Positions 33,193 to 45,786 of a stretch of 64,000 bases of DNA are shown here, piece by piece. Below the pieces are notes generated by a model. It did not search any database. It saw only the letters and a list, made by a program, of their open reading frames with translations, and had not been told where the DNA came from. The translations under genes were made by a program, and so were the position numbers. Each line of letters starts with the position of its first letter. The stretch's first letter is position 1. Source of the DNA: Polyporus tsugae (lineage: Eukaryota > Basidiomycota > Agaricomycetes > Polyporales > Polyporaceae); contig JAHRBS010000001.1 of NCBI GenBank assembly GCA_024305745.1, positions 2,976,001 through 3,040,000 of the forward strand. The letters run 5' to 3'.

Positions 33193-35242
33193 ATGGGGGA
33201 GGCGAGTGGGGAGAACATCTTCAACGTCGACGGCGAGATGGCTGCTCGCCCTCCTCCTGCCCGCCCTCACATCGGCCTCAACCCTACCAACAAGTTCTCT
33301 TCTTATGCCATAAACGACTGGGGTGAAGACGACGCTTGGGACAGTGCCTCTGATTCCGAGTCGACGAGCAAGCCTGACTGGAAGCGTTCTGCAAATGCCC
33401 GCGCATCCTCCTCGACGACCGCTCCGAAACCCGTACCGAGGCCTGCGCTGAATACCTCTTCTTCTACGCTCGCTTTCTCTTATACACATGTGGCCGCACC
33501 AAGCTCGTACCCGCCCAAAGGAGAGCAACCCACCAAGAACGGATGGACGATCGTTCGGAAGTCCACGGACCGCGGGAGTGTCGAGAGCCGCGAATCCAAC
33601 CACCTCGCGAACAGCACAGCCTACGACGAGCTCGAAGGGGACATGGTCATCGGGGAGCTGGAGTCGGAGGTCGACGACCGGCCGGGCATGCTGAACTCGA
33701 AGCCGCGGTACGACCGGGGCGTGCTGAGGGACGATGCGCTGGAGATTGTCGAGGGTGCGCCCATACGGATCGTGTGTTCTCATTGACATCTCATCCAACG
33801 CTCAGATCCTCTCCGCCTGATCGACGACCAGCCCGGGAGGTCGTCCCGCACGTTCCATGCCGAGTCGGCCCCCAGCGATTCGGAGAAGCTCACGCGCGAA
33901 CAGTCCATCCGTACGAACAGACGGAGCAAGTTCGTGGAATGTATCACCCGCGAAGACGTCGATATCGGTATGTGACAGTTTTGCGGCTTGGGGGGTTGGC
34001 CCGTGTTCACCTCCGGCAGCCCAACTACGCAAACTGGCGTGGAATGGAATGCCAGACGAACTGCGTCCGCTGGTCTGGCCTTTACTCTTGGGCTACCTGC
34101 CGCTCCCGAAGCCCACTCGATCATCTACCCTGGCTAGAAAGCGGCGGGAATATGCATCCTTGGTCGAGACGACGTTCTCGCGAGGTCGAGATGGCCTTGA
34201 CCAGCAGATCTGGCATCAAATTGAGATCGACGTCCCCCGCACAAGGCCTGGCGTGCAACTATGGATGCAGGCATCCACACAAAGGGTGAGCCTTCCGTGC
34301 CCCGTCTTCAGCCGTCTCGGTATTTCTGACCGAGTGCCAGAGTCTGGAGCGAATACTCTACGTTTGGGCGATCCGACATCCAGCCAGTGGGTATGTGCAG
34401 GGCATCAACGACCTTGCAACACCGTTTTTCCAGGTGTTCCTCTCCGCATACATCGGTACGTTTCTGTCAGTTTTGATGTATGCGCCACCATGCTCACGTC
34501 CGCGTCCAACCAGACTCGGACCCAGAAGAGTTCGATACCGCGATCCTGTCTGATACCGTGCGAATTGCCGTGGAGGCAGATACGTTCTGGTGCTTGTCGC
34601 GCCTGCTCGACGGTATCCAGGACAACTACATCGCAGGTCAGCCGGGCATTCACAGGAGCGTGAAGCGCATGGCGGAACTCGTCGCTCGAATAGACGGTGC
34701 GTCCGCACAGTCCACGCCCGTCCATGCACGCGTGCGCATCAGCTGACCATGTTTGTCTCCGCAGCGCCTCTCGCGGCACACCTGGATGCGGAAAACGTCG
34801 AGTTCATGCAGTTTGCGTTCCGGTGGATGAACTGCCTGTTGATGCGGGAGATCAGTGTGCAAAATACCATTCGGATGTGGGATACCTACCTCGTGCGTCC
34901 AATTGTTGTCCCCTCCCCTTCTTACTCAATCGCTGAACGCACCCATGCACGCAGGCGGAGGGCACCGATGCGTTCTCGCAGTTCCACCTGTACGTCTGCT
35001 CGGCATTCCTGGTACAGTGGAGCAAGAAGCTGCAAGCGATGGATTTCCAGGTGGGCTATTAGGCAAACACGTTCTCTTCGTTGTGGTTCATTGACGAGTT
35101 ATTGGTACAGGGCATCATCATGTTCTTGCAATCGCTTCCCACTCAAGGCTGGACGGACCACGAGATCGAGATGCTCCTCAGCGAGGCGTTCGTACACTAC
35201 TCGACGTGGCATAACGCCCAAAGCCATTTCGGGGGCAAGTGA
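33193..35242 (+). CDS. GYP1: Gyp1-type TBC domain Rab GTPase-activating protein
   Basis: Stimulates GTP hydrolysis by Ypt/Rab proteins in Golgi and endosomal trafficking. Eight exons, 33193-33754, 33806-33967, 34020-34285, 34341-34455, 34514-34696, 34765-34892, 34955-35050 and 35111-35242, in phase, 547 residues. The first 250 residues are Ser-rich and variable. The TBC domain starts at LRKLAWNGMPDELRPLVWPL and includes WHQIEIDVPRTRP (catalytic Arg finger in IxxDxxR), GYVQGINDLATPFF (catalytic Gln finger in YxQ) and FMQFAFRWMNCLLMREI. The end (GWTDHEIEMLLSEAF) matches the Gyp1/TBC1D22 subfamily. Both catalytic residues are present, so it should be active. Confidence 0.93.
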
Positions 35243-35612
35243 TACCTATCTCGCTCGCACAGCGTCTTTTGGGTGCATTCGTTGGGGTCTACCCCCCAGT
35301 TCTTGGGGACGGGGGTGGATAGCTTGGGGATATCGGTATACGTGTCCTTGACCTCAGCTGGGAGTTATCGTGGCATCGCATTTGTGAAAACGGGCTGACG
35401 TGGAAGGTGGAAGAACTGGCAAAGACAGACGTATTTATGCATGTACAACAAACGTGGGGGTCCATAGCGCGGTGCTGGTTTCACATGAGGCATGTCACAT
35501 CATACCGCGTACGTATTAGAATATCATCAACATGGTCAAGGTGTCGCAGTATGGGCGCATACGTGCGGTGTGCAGACGGCAGTACAGTGGAAGGCGGTAT
35601 AGTGCTCATGAT
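35243..35612. other. short convergent intergenic region
   Basis: 3' flanks of GYP1 (+) and the nucleoporin gene (-). Nothing recognised. Confidence 0.5.
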
Positions 35613-37933
35613 TCACGAGTCCTTGCTCTTCACGAACTGGAGCTCGCGGTCAAGCGCGGCCTTAAGTTCCTTGGCCTGGTCGGCGGTCTTGCAGCGTATC
35701 CGATACGGCGTCGACACGCCCTCGCTGTGTCCCATGAACGACACGACCTTGTCAAGCGCGGTGGGGTTCATGCCGCCATGCACCATGAAGTTCTGCGCCA
35801 GCACGATCAGCTGAGTCAGTACCGCCCGTCTCAAATCTGCAACAACAACACGACTGAAAGCACGCACGATGGTGATTTTGCCCGTGCCGCTGTTCCTCAG
35901 CAGCACCCGCCGCGCGTCCGTCTCCTTGTGCCGCTTGAGCCGGAGCATGCCCACGCCGAGGTCGCCCCACTGCGCCTTGCCGTCCTTGTCCTTCGTCATC
36001 CTAAACACCTTGCACCGGATCTCGTGCGTCGTCACCTCGTCCTCCTCGCCCTCACCCTCCAGGTCGTGCGTCGATGACGACGCGAGCAGCGGCGGGGGCT
36101 GCGCCTGCGCGTCCTCCCCGGACCCAGACGAGCCCTCCTTGTCCTCCCCAGACGTGGACGCAGCTCCCGAGCCGAACGCGAACGGAGAGGCTTTGGGCGC
36201 GCCAAACGAGAACGGGAGGGCCTTGACGGGCGCGCTGCCCGCGCCGGCGTCGGCGTCGGCATCGGGCGTCCTGGGCGGGCTCCCGAACCCGAACCCGACG
36301 GGGTTCCCGATGCTGCCCGCCCTGGTGGTGCCGAACGCGCTGAAGACGGACGGCTTGCCGGGCGACGCGGACCCAAACGAGAACGGGTTTGGGTTTGCCG
36401 GGGGCGCTGCTGCCTTGTCCTTTTCGGGCGTCGTCGCGCCGGTGCCGGTGCCGGCTGAGCTGGTCCCTGCGCCGAAGGGCGTGGACGCGCCGGAGCCGGA
36501 GCTGGAGAAGGAGAATGGGGCGGACTTCTTGTCGTCCTTCTCTTTGTCTTTGTCCTTCTCCTTCTCGTCGTCGGCGTCGTTGGAGGAGTCGGCTGCGAGG
36601 AGCTTGGAGCCGAACGTGGAGCTGCTGCCGAAGATGGAGGAAGACGAGGAGGAGGCGCCGAAGGCGGAGGTTGAGGACGTGGACGGCGCGAACAAGGACG
36701 TGGAAGAGGTCGATGCGGGGAGCTTGCCGCCGAAGATGGAGGTGCTGCTGGAGGACGAGGTCGCGCCGAACGTGAAGGAGGACCCTGGTGTAGACGTTGC
36801 AGGACCGGAGGTCAAGGAGGTGGAGCCGAAGGAGAAGGCCGCCTTTGGTGGCTCGGAGGCGGTGGAGGGGTCAGCTGCTGGCTTGGACGTCCCGAAGGAG
36901 AATGGGCTGCCTAAGGATGACCCACTGCTGCTGCTGTCAATCTTGGGTACGAAGCCACTGCCGGTTGGTGGGGGTGCAGATGTTGTGCTCGAAGGGGCAG
37001 CCGGTTTGAAGCCTGCATAGCCAGTTGGGGGAACGGGCATCGAGAATATGGGGGCGGGTTTCGGTACCTCCACGGGTTTTGGCTGCGTAAATGATGGACC
37101 GGGGGGTACTTTAGGTGTAGACTTTTCCTTCTCGTCAAAGTCTGACTTGACGGAGACTCTCAGAGCCTTATATCGCTCAAGCAGCTCCGCGACATCCACG
37201 AACGGGTCCGATTCGATAGCTTTGGAGACAGCGGACAGGAAGGAAATGTTCAAACCGCGAAGGGCCTTGTAGTAGTTGACCTCCCTCTGGTCATCTTCGG
37301 TCGATTCGGGAGGGGGAGCAGGTTCTGCAGACGAGGAACCAACAATGGACGCAAAGGCCTTGGTGGCATGAGACGCCGAAGACGACACAGATGCGCCGCC
37401 AAAGGGAGATGGTTGGGCCGAAGTGCCCGAGAACGAGAAGGCTGAGGCGGCAGGAATGGCGGGAGTAAGCTTTGGTGCTGCAGGAGGGGCAGGTGCAGAG
37501 GTCGCGGGGGCGAAGGAGAAAGGCGTGGTCGATGCGCCGAAGCCCGAGAAACCCCCAAATTTGCTGGGCGGTGCGGACTGTGTGCAGGTATAGGCTGAAG
37601 AGGCTCACTACGACGACGCGTTTGGACATACCTCAGCAGTGGTTGTACTAGGACCAGGGGCACTGGTTGCGTTTGATGCTACACCCATACGTTTGGGTAA
37701 CCCTTTAATCCTGTTCCTTGGCATCAACACAAGTGGTCAAAGCTTGCGAAAAGTACGTACGGTCTCCTGGCGAGGACGGATTCGTCTGCCTTTCTGAAAC
37801 CATTTGAGACTTCCTGGCGGAGGATTCGTGAGTGGTTCCAATTCACTGTGGTTGTGACACGTACCTCGACTTCATCATCATCCTCATCGTCCACCCCGTC
37901 CTTTATCAATTGCTTTTCCGCTGCTCTCTTCAT
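35613..37933 (-). CDS. NUP50: nucleoporin Nup50/Nup2 type
   Basis: Mobile nuclear-basket nucleoporin that helps disassemble importin-cargo complexes. Exons (complement) 37865-37933, 37761-37813, 37632-37710, 35868-37577 and 35613-35792 join in phase to 696 residues. The N-terminus MKRAAEKQLIKDG, a DEDDDEVE run and KADESVLARRPIKGLPKR match the importin-alpha-binding motif of Nup50 proteins. The centre has FG-type repeats (SPFSFGTS, AAFSFGST, TSIFGG, TPFGAG). The C-terminus is a Ran-binding domain: TTHEIRCKVFRMTKDKDGKA, GVGMLRLKRHKET, ARRVLLRNSGTGKITI, then NFMVHGGMNPT. The last intron (75 nt) splits the RanBD after GKITI. Divergent from MGA2. Confidence 0.93.
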
Positions 37934-38336
37934 GGTCGTGTGTGGCGTGGAAGGAGGCGAGAACGAAACGAAGTAGACGAAACAGTGCACTCCCAGAGAC
38001 CAAGTGGCCAAGGTCAGCGTGCACGCGTCAAGGCACGTGTCCCCGTCGCTGGGCGTCTCCAACGGACTTTGTAATATTCAACCGGAGCTGCATTGTCTCT
38101 GCTCTCCTGGAAGCTGCCCGCAATACAAGACTGGCACGAGAGGTGTCTGAACTAGATATTTCAGAAGTACAGGCACAGCCCTCACGCTCACAGACCAAGG
38201 AGGCGCGGGAAGCCGCTGCCAATACGTGGATAGGGGGATCGCTGCGTTGGGGTGGCGGACCCGGACAGACGCTTACGTAAGGGAGGGCAGTCGGCATAGG
38301 GGCCATGAATTGCACCCGCTGGGCAAGTCCCCGCTC
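37934..38336. promoter_or_regulatory. divergent promoter region NUP50 / MGA2
   Basis: About 400 nt separate the two start codons, so both genes must be driven from here. No TATA run is seen; individual factor sites cannot be assigned by eye. Confidence 0.5.
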
Positions 38337-41300
38337 ATGCTCTTCCCTCCGACACTGTCGTCACCGTCCTCCGAGTCCCCAATGTCGTCTTCGTCGACGA
38401 CCGCCTGCTCGAGGTCCCCCTCGCCCTCGCCCACAACTCCCGAGGCTTCCGACATCCTTGACCCCATCATGAGCCAGGAGGACCTCTCCGCCTGGTGCAA
38501 GTCCCTCCCAAATGCCGAGTTTCTCATCAACGGCCAACTGCCGTTTGGAGATCATCCCCGGAAGGTCGAGGATCGGCCTGCATTGAACTTGGAGGATCTG
38601 CTGCAAGAACATGTCTATGAGGAGTCAGTCGCTTCCGACCATTGTTATCGGGTTGAGTACTCATTCCTTGCAGTGCTACCCCCGCCGCTCTTGACGTTCC
38701 CACAGACTCGATGTTCTGCACAGTCACTAGTCCCGCCTCCTCGAATACCTCCATCGCTATTACTAAACCGATACCCCCGCCTGCCCAAATTCGCAAAGAC
38801 CCGCCAGCGCTACAACGCGTCGTGTTCCCGGAGAAAGAAGGATGTGCAAAGTGAGTGTCCTCGCACTTGATCATGGCGTCGAACTGTACGGCCTCGGACG
38901 CCGTACGCAATGTCCGGGACCCCCTCCTTCTCTCCACCGTAGACGGCCGTCCGAGGCTCGAAGTCTCAGTCTGCTTGTGCAACCTGTGTATTCGAAGCAT
39001 ACGTGCCGATACTTCTTTTTGGAACATGAGGAGCCGAAGCGAAGGATCGCCGTGCAGCGTTTCCCCTTTTCCACTTAAGTATCCATAACATGCAAACCTG
39101 CACCAGATTTTGGTCTCCCCGACCCCTGCTATCACTGGGCTGCTTGCTTATCGTCGCACAGTCTTCCAATTATGTTCCCAAGCCTGCCGGATGGCGGCAC
39201 GAAGTCCCGAGTCGAGACGCAAATCCGTCTCACGGTCGACTTGGCTCATGCTAGTTCTTCGTCCGGCGAGCCACTCAAGTACGACAGAGTCGGAAGTTGG
39301 AAGTGGTTGAGATTACCCAAAGGTACCACAACGAAGAAGAGGACCCGCAAAGAGGGCAAAGTTGGTGAGTTATATCGCACCCTTTTACCCTTGCTTGCCT
39401 GACCTCTCCCCAGATGCCTCGACGGCAGAATCCCTCTATCTCACAGCGGAGATTACGTGCGCGACACCCCCACATACCCGGGTGGCCGTCTGTTCTAGCT
39501 GTCAAACGCGCGAGGTATGTCCCCTGTTAATACCGACATCAACGGGGTCAGTTCAAACACGTGGATAGGCCAAGCGTGTCGCACGCAAAATCGCGTCTCG
39601 TATTCGACCTGCGCGCTCCGATTCGGACTTACAAGAGGAACCCCTTATGATTCCCGGCAAGGGCAAGCACGAAGACACATCTAACATCCTTCAGTTTAAT
39701 TGTCCAGAAGTGCTCGACTTCTCCTCAGGCTCCGTCATCCTTCCAGTCCGGATCACATGCTATTGCCGACATCATCGCGAGAAGGCAGGCTTCAACCTGC
39801 ACCTCACGATGCTCGACCATGCCGGTCGTATCGTCGGCACCGGGACAACAAAGCCCATCATGATCACCGACGACCACAAGAGCACCGGTGTTAATGCACA
39901 GAAACCGACGAGCGAATTTGGTGCAAAGCTCGACTGGACCGTTGCCGGCACTGACTCGCAGGAAGGTGCCCCGAAGCGGAAGAGGGTGACAAATCCTGCA
40001 GAACGCAAGAAGCGTCCGAGGCGTCCGAAGCCGTATGATACCGACACGAGAGTCTTGAAGCTTTACCGACAGAGCAGTAGTGGTAGCCTTCACTCGCCGT
40101 CCGAGATGACCTCCGCGTTCGCCACCAGGGCTTCGTCTCCGCTACAACAAACAGCGCACTCTCCGCCTCTGCAGGTTGTCACCTCTGCCTCCCCCTCTCC
40201 TCCGTCGAGCTTCGCCTTCAACGAGCCTCCTCATGCTTCCGTCTCTGTCAACTGTGATGTCTTTGACAGTGCGGCGTCAACTGCAGTCGCTAGCCCGCAC
40301 CTATCTGCCTTCGACTCGAATACCTCAATTGCCGACTTCATCAATACAAACTTCAACGTGGACGTCACGATGCCTGACTGCCATGAACTGGAACCTTCCA
40401 TTCCGTCGTTCGACACCTCGCATTCTCCCTTCGCACACCATCCGCCGTCCATCCCAGCACCCCAGCCAGTGGTCGAGCCAATGAACCTTGCTGTTCCTGT
40501 ACCAGCTTCCGCTGTCTCCATGCCATACATGCTGTTCAAGCACGACCCCCCACCGCCAATCAGCCTTCCCCTCCCGCGTATCCATCGACTCATTCCTGCC
40601 GCAGGACCCACTTTCGGTGGTATCGAAGTCACCATTCTCGGCGCGAACTTTCACCCGTCCATGCAGCTCAACTGTGTCTTCGGCTCTACATCGTCGACGT
40701 CGACGCAACGCTGGAGCGACAACACGCTTGTCTGTATTTTACCGCCGAGCGTCAGTCCTGGACAAGTTCATGTCTGGTTCGAAGGTCTGCCGAAGGAGGA
40801 TGATGGTACTCCGCCATGTCTGTTCACGTACACAGACGAGACGGACAGAGCTCTGTAAGTCTTCTACCGTCGTTTGAAGTCGTTCGCCTGCCTAACCGTT
40901 CATATCAAGGATGGAATTGGCGCTGCAGGTCGTTGGCTTGAAGATGACCGGCAAGATCGAGGATGCTAGGCACATCGCCCTGCGCATTGTCGGCAACACC
41001 GGTGGTCCCGAGCCTGAACCCCACAGCGGCATGTCGGCGGGTGGCGCGATGCAGCTTTCGTCGCATCTGCTTCTCGGTCGTGCGGGAGATAACGGCAACT
41101 TCGAGAAGGTGCTCCTGGACTTCCTTGCGCTCCTCAACGTTTCCACCATCCACGCCACGGCCCCCAACGAAACGTTTATCTCGAAGCAGACCTCTAGCGG
41201 ACAGACACTCCTCCACCTCGCGACCCTGGCCAAGTTCCCCTCTCTTGTCAAGTTCCTCCTTTCTCAGGGCATCGATATGGACGCGCGCGATAACAACGGG

Positions 41301-42502
41301 TGCACGGCGCTCTTCTTGGCCGCGCTCACGGGTTCCACGGAATGTGCACGCGCACTTGTCGATGCTGGCGCTGCGCTCGACGTTGTGAACGCTGCTGGCA
41401 AGACGCCTGCGGAGGTCGGACCGGCGGGATTCTTCAACTTCATGGCGTCTGAGAGCGAACCCTCGTCCGAGGGTGGCGACCGTGATTCGGATGAGGGCGC
41501 TTGGGGCGATGTGGATGAAGAGTCTGACAACGAGGCCGAGCGTCAGGCCACATTGAGTCGAAGGAGGGGACGGAGGCTTGGTCGGGTATTGACACCGCGC
41601 TGCAGTGGTGGTACCTCTGCTGTTGAGGTTTCGTCGTCCCCTGAGCCCGCCGAGTACAAGCCTTCGTCTGCGGCGGCAGAGAAGAAGGCGATCGAAGCGG
41701 GGCTCGCTGCTGCTGACGAGAAACAGGCGGCGACGTTCATCGAGATGCTATACCGCACGCTCGCGCAACTCCAGAACCCACAAGGCATGATCCCCAACAT
41801 TCCCAACATCCTGTACCTTCACTTGCCGAATCTCCCTGGCATGCCGAACTGGGGTGCGCTCCCGCAGATACCTGCCGTATTGCCTGTCCTTGTGCCGATT
41901 CCATACCTCTGGGGTGACCGCCGCGTACGCGGCACTGACGAGAAGGATGGCGCCGAGCCGAAGTTTGGGTTTGCGAACGCGGTCGACTTCAAGTCGTTCT
42001 GGGAGAAGCGGATGCAACAGATGACGAGGGTCTACGACGGCCACGACAACTTCCCGCCCCCGGCATATACCCCGCGTGACGCCGACCAGGAGGCCGCGTT
42101 CAACCCTGATGCGAAGGCACCGATTCCTGAGTCACAGCCTTCGGTCGTGGCTCCTAAGCCTGAGCCCGAGCTTGAGACCGAGGCTGAGGCTCGCCCTGTC
42201 GCTCCTGCCCCGCGCCAAGTGGGCTACGACGAGGCTGCGGTTCCTGAAGAGGAGGTGCAGTTGTACGGTTACAGGCCGGCGCGCAAGGCTCCTCGCCGGG
42301 CACAGAAGAAACGTACGTATTGTTCAATGTTCCGGTTTAAAACCACAACTAACTTTTTATCCTTTTAGATGATCGGATGCTCGTGCTCTTCTGGATCCCG
42401 ATCTTGATCATCGGCTTCGCCTGGGCATTCCTGCACGCGTTGAAGATTGCCCTCCATGCCACGAAGGCACTCGTCATGCTCAAGGTCGGCCTCCAGGCAT
42501 GA
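38337..42502 (+). CDS. MGA2: Mga2/Spt23-type membrane-bound transcription regulator
   Basis: In yeast this family sits in the ER membrane, senses lipid packing or hypoxia and, after proteasome processing, activates the fatty-acid desaturase gene OLE1. Seven exons: 38337-38623, 38674-38850, 39162-39364, 39414-39514, 39569-40854, 40910-42312 and 42369-42502, in phase, 1196 residues (1181 from the second ATG at 38382). Seen: a conserved N-terminal region (SRVETQIRLTVDLAHASSS, DRVGSWKWLRLPKG, CATPPHTRVAVCSSCQTRE, VRITCYCRHHREKAGF), an IPT/TIG domain (IHRLIPAAGPTFGGIEVTIL), ankyrin repeats (GQTLLHLATLAKFPSLVKFL, GCTALFLAALTGSTECARAL) and one C-terminal membrane helix (VLFWIPILIIGFAWAFL). The architecture is complete. 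The second intron, 311 nt, is unusually long. Confidence 0.93.
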
Positions 42503-43084
42503 GCGGGGCACATCGTCGAGTTTGTTCCACAAGCAGGTAAGTGTATCGCGAATGTCAAGAAACGCAGGGCGTTGTGGTGTATGATACAGCCCGTTAATCG
42601 TCGGACTCATGAGTATCGATAGTACCCCTAGGATCGTTAAACCTCCCTCGAAGTGTTCCGTTCGTTCCCTCCCATTTTTTGCGTTTTTCCGGACTTGGAA
42701 ATATCCTCGCAGAGCTTTCGGTGGCGCTTCCCTTCCTTGCAATACTTTTGCCATCAGCCCTGTTTACCCTGTCCGCCTGGTGTCCAGTGTCCCGCCCCTC
42801 GTCTGTCTAAGTTATCTTATGCCAACCCTCCGTCCGATGTCGATGTCTCCATAGATTCCCGTGTATACGTATTAGACGTATGTCGATCGATAATGCAAAC
42901 ATGCACGTTACCACCTACGGCAGCAAGACTAGTGGGAGCTTCGAGACTGCTCGTTCGCTCTGGTGGGTCGGCACGGAACTGACAAAAGGCCCCACGGGAC
43001 TTCCACTTTCCGGAATTTGAGCAACAGTTCCGGACCCCCGATGCTCAGTCGGCGAGTGCTGACTTCTCGGGAGGGTTCTCTTTC
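42503..43084. other. intergenic
   Basis: MGA2 3' flank; no gene recognised. Confidence 0.4.
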
Positions 43085-43375
43085 CCATCCGACTTACCAA
43101 CCGGCGGCGACGAACGCGAGCCTAAGCGTGACGCACGGGACGGACGTGCCGTACTTCTACGGGAAGGGCTCTCAGCGTAAGTTTCAAGAGTTTCCTTTGG
43201 TGTATGCGACTCCTGAGTTTGTTGTGATATAGGTCCGATCGCGAACAGGCCGCGGTATACGCCTGACAGCCATGTCTTGCTGCAGTTCGCGAGCGCGAAC
43301 ACGACGACGATCCCGATCCCGTGCGACTACCGCCGCGCGGAGCAGATGGCGTACCTTAGCTCCGTATCGTCGCTC
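43085..43375 (+). pseudogene. 3' end of a type-B carboxylesterase
   Basis: Two short exons around a clean intron (GTAAGT near 43179 to TATAG near 43230) read THGTDVPYFYGKGSQ, then ANRPRYTPDSHVLLQFASAN and DYRRAEQMAYLSS. This is the C-terminal part of fungal carboxylesterases/lipases: the HGxDxPYxFG motif that holds the catalytic His region, then the WPxYTPxSxxMLQF and DDFRxEQ-like end. No serine-active-site part (GxSxG) or signal peptide lies upstream. A 5'-truncated fragment. Confidence 0.6.
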
Positions 43376-43644
43376 TTTGGTCAGCGATGGCACAGGAGGC
43401 ATTGTAGAACCCGATATATGGAACGAGGTTGTTGCTGGGTAAGTACATTGGGCGACTGCCAATCATTTCCATGCATTATGTGCTGCGCTGCTGCTGATAC
43501 ACATTAAGAGTCACCCTTTCCCGGACAAGGTCGAGAGGAAGACAGAAGGATGAGGGAATGCCTCGAGATATAGCTTATCAATAGTAATTCCAAAGTCATA
43601 TCTGTCCTATCGTACATTCGTCGTCCCGTAAAACGGCACTGATC
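43376..43644. other. intergenic
   Basis: Flank of the esterase relic and 3' flank of AIM24; nothing recognised. Confidence 0.4.
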
Positions 43645-44801
43645 TTAGGTAGCGGTGTTGCGCGCGGGTATCTGGGCAGCGATCCATTCACCCAGCGTTT
43701 CGGGGTTCCTTGACTGGATGTACACGACTCCGGGGCCAGTGAATCTGATTGCTCCGTTAGTATCCACAAGCGCATATACGACAACGCAGCACCACGTACC
43801 TGCAGACGAGTCCCTCGTCAGTGTGTGCAGCGGAGAATAAACCGCCGGCGTTGATACGTTCGACCTTGTACTGCGCGGTCCAGGCCACAAGATGGCCATT
43901 GTCGACTACGGCGAGAGCAGGTTAGACGTGCTGTCATGTGCGAAATGCAGGAGTTTACGCACCGATCCATTGCTCGCCAGGCTGGAGCACCCTCGAAGTG
44001 ATCGCGCCCAAGCTCTGCACCCACATCACACCCTGGCCATTGACATGGTACACGAAGAGGCCCTCGCCCGAAACTGGCCGACAAATTCAGCACCCTTGCT
44101 TCACGCCTTCGCGAAGACACTTACACAACGCCTTGCCGAACCCTTGGCTCTTCGTCGTGCGGGTGACGCCCATCGTGCACGCGAGGAACGCGTCCCGCCC
44201 GACGCGCCAGTCCTGCGACCCGTCGAGCCGGATGGGCACGATGTCGCCCCACGTCTCCGGCGCGAGCAGCACCTCCCCCGGGCCCGTGAAGATCGACTCC
44301 GTCATCTAGTAACAGTAACCCATCCCCCGTCAGCGCGAGCCTCCACCCTGCCGCGTCAAGGTAAAAACGAAGGCGAAAACGCACCTCGCCCCCGGTGAAC
44401 ATCTTCTTGAAGCTGACCTTGAGCTTGCCCTTGATCTGCACGGACGCGTCCATGGCGACCATGCTGCCCGGCTTCGCCTTCACCTGGTAGGCGGGCTGCA
44501 GGCGCAGGGAGAGCATCGAGTTGCTGTCGCGGTGGTCGATGCGGTACTGCGCGCCCTCGACCTCGCCCGCGGACGGGAGCATCCCGGGGCTGCCCTGCTG
44601 CTGCTGCTGCTGCGGGGGCGCCTGGGGGTTATACGGCGCGGGGCCGGGGCCAGGAGCGGGGGAGCTGTACTGCTGTTGCTGCTGGGGCTGGGGCTGGGGC
44701 TGGGGCGGCATGGGATAGGGGGGCTGCTGGGGGTGCTGGCCGTGCCCGCCGGGGTAGCCGCCACCGGGAATGGGTTGGGGGTAAGAGGGAGCGTAAGACA
44801 T
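43645..44801 (-). CDS. AIM24: AIM24 family protein
   Basis: Family of beta-rich proteins; yeast Aim24 is a mitochondrial inner-membrane protein affecting MICOS. Exons (complement) 44385-44801, 44125-44305, 43963-44073, 43800-43905 and 43645-43744, in phase, 304 residues from MSYAPSYPQP (an ATG 21 nt upstream is also possible). The N-terminal 80 residues are Pro/Gln/Gly-rich low complexity rather than a mitochondrial presequence. The AIM24 core follows: MLSLRLQPAYQVKAKPGSMV, ESIFTGPGEVLLAPE, SGEGLFVYHVNGQG, DNGHLVAWTAQY and RFTGPGVVYIQSRNP. Because the presequence is lacking, this may be the cytosolic TIGR00266-like branch; location is uncertain. Confidence 0.9.
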
Positions 44802-45786
44802 CCTGGTCGGGTCGGTGGTCACGGTCAGCTCTAGCTAGCAGAGGACTCTGTCAGAGGACTCGAGATGCGGATTAGGGGAATGGGGCAGAGCCAATATGTA
44901 CAGTCAACCCCGCCACCGCATTGGGGGAGGCGATGTACATATCTTCTTGATGTGCTTCACGGTTCACCAGTTGTGCCCGATCTAGGTGCCAAGCACGTTT
45001 GTAACTGTTCCGGATCCTATGTAATGTGCACTGCATACAGCAACAGGCTCCGGCCCCACTGCAAGTTCAACCACGCCGTGAACTGGGATGCCAGTGCGAG
45101 AACGTCCGTGCTCCCCTCCCTGTCCCCCGGCACGTCTCGGCGGGAGTGATCGGGGGACAGCACGTGATGGCCCGTTGAAGGTGAGAATAGGCGCCCTGGC
45201 TCGCGCCCGGGTGTTGAACTGGGGTTTTCTGTAAAAGAAAGACCGTTTATGCTATCCCCGCAGTAGCGCAGGCATTCTAAAAGCCATTTCGAAGGTATAC
45301 AGTGACTTGAAGATTGTAGCGGGGCTCGCGCGCAGCAGTAATACCCACGACAATGATGAGAGTCCTTTTGCGGGGGTTAACCATTGCCACCTTCGCGTGC
45401 ATAATCCCCGCAGTCGCGCGCGGATGAACCAGCTGAACCGTGATGAGACTTTACCTTACGCTCACTTTTCCTATTGAAGGCGCGCAAGGAGATGCATGAA
45501 TTTGACGCATTCATGAGGTTGAAACTTTATTCCTTTAATTTCCGAATCGTCTGAGGCGCGGGTGAGAGCGCGACATGAATATTCAATTGCCCCCTCCCCT
45601 CGATTACAACATATGTTTACACGCGTGCTACCAAGCCTGCGTACCTCTGCGTACGCGCGTATGAACCCACTCGTGGACTTTGGCAGCGACGAGGCTGACA
45701 AATGGTACCCGGCGCTTACACTGTGTCCCCCGCCGGATCCGGCCGGGGGAGGGGGAGGGGGATTTTCTTGCATACGGACTTTTTGA
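44802..45786. other. intergenic, left flank of the inverted duplication
   Basis: AIM24 5' flank and unique DNA up to the left arm. A G-rich run (GGGGGAGGGGGAGGGGG) lies about 25 nt before the arm begins. Confidence 0.45.

Noticed and set aside
32743..33798. 351-codon minus-strand frame
   Set aside because: Mostly antisense to GYP1 exon 1; no domain.
35869..37020. 383-codon plus-strand frame
   Set aside because: Antisense of the low-complexity FG region of the nucleoporin.
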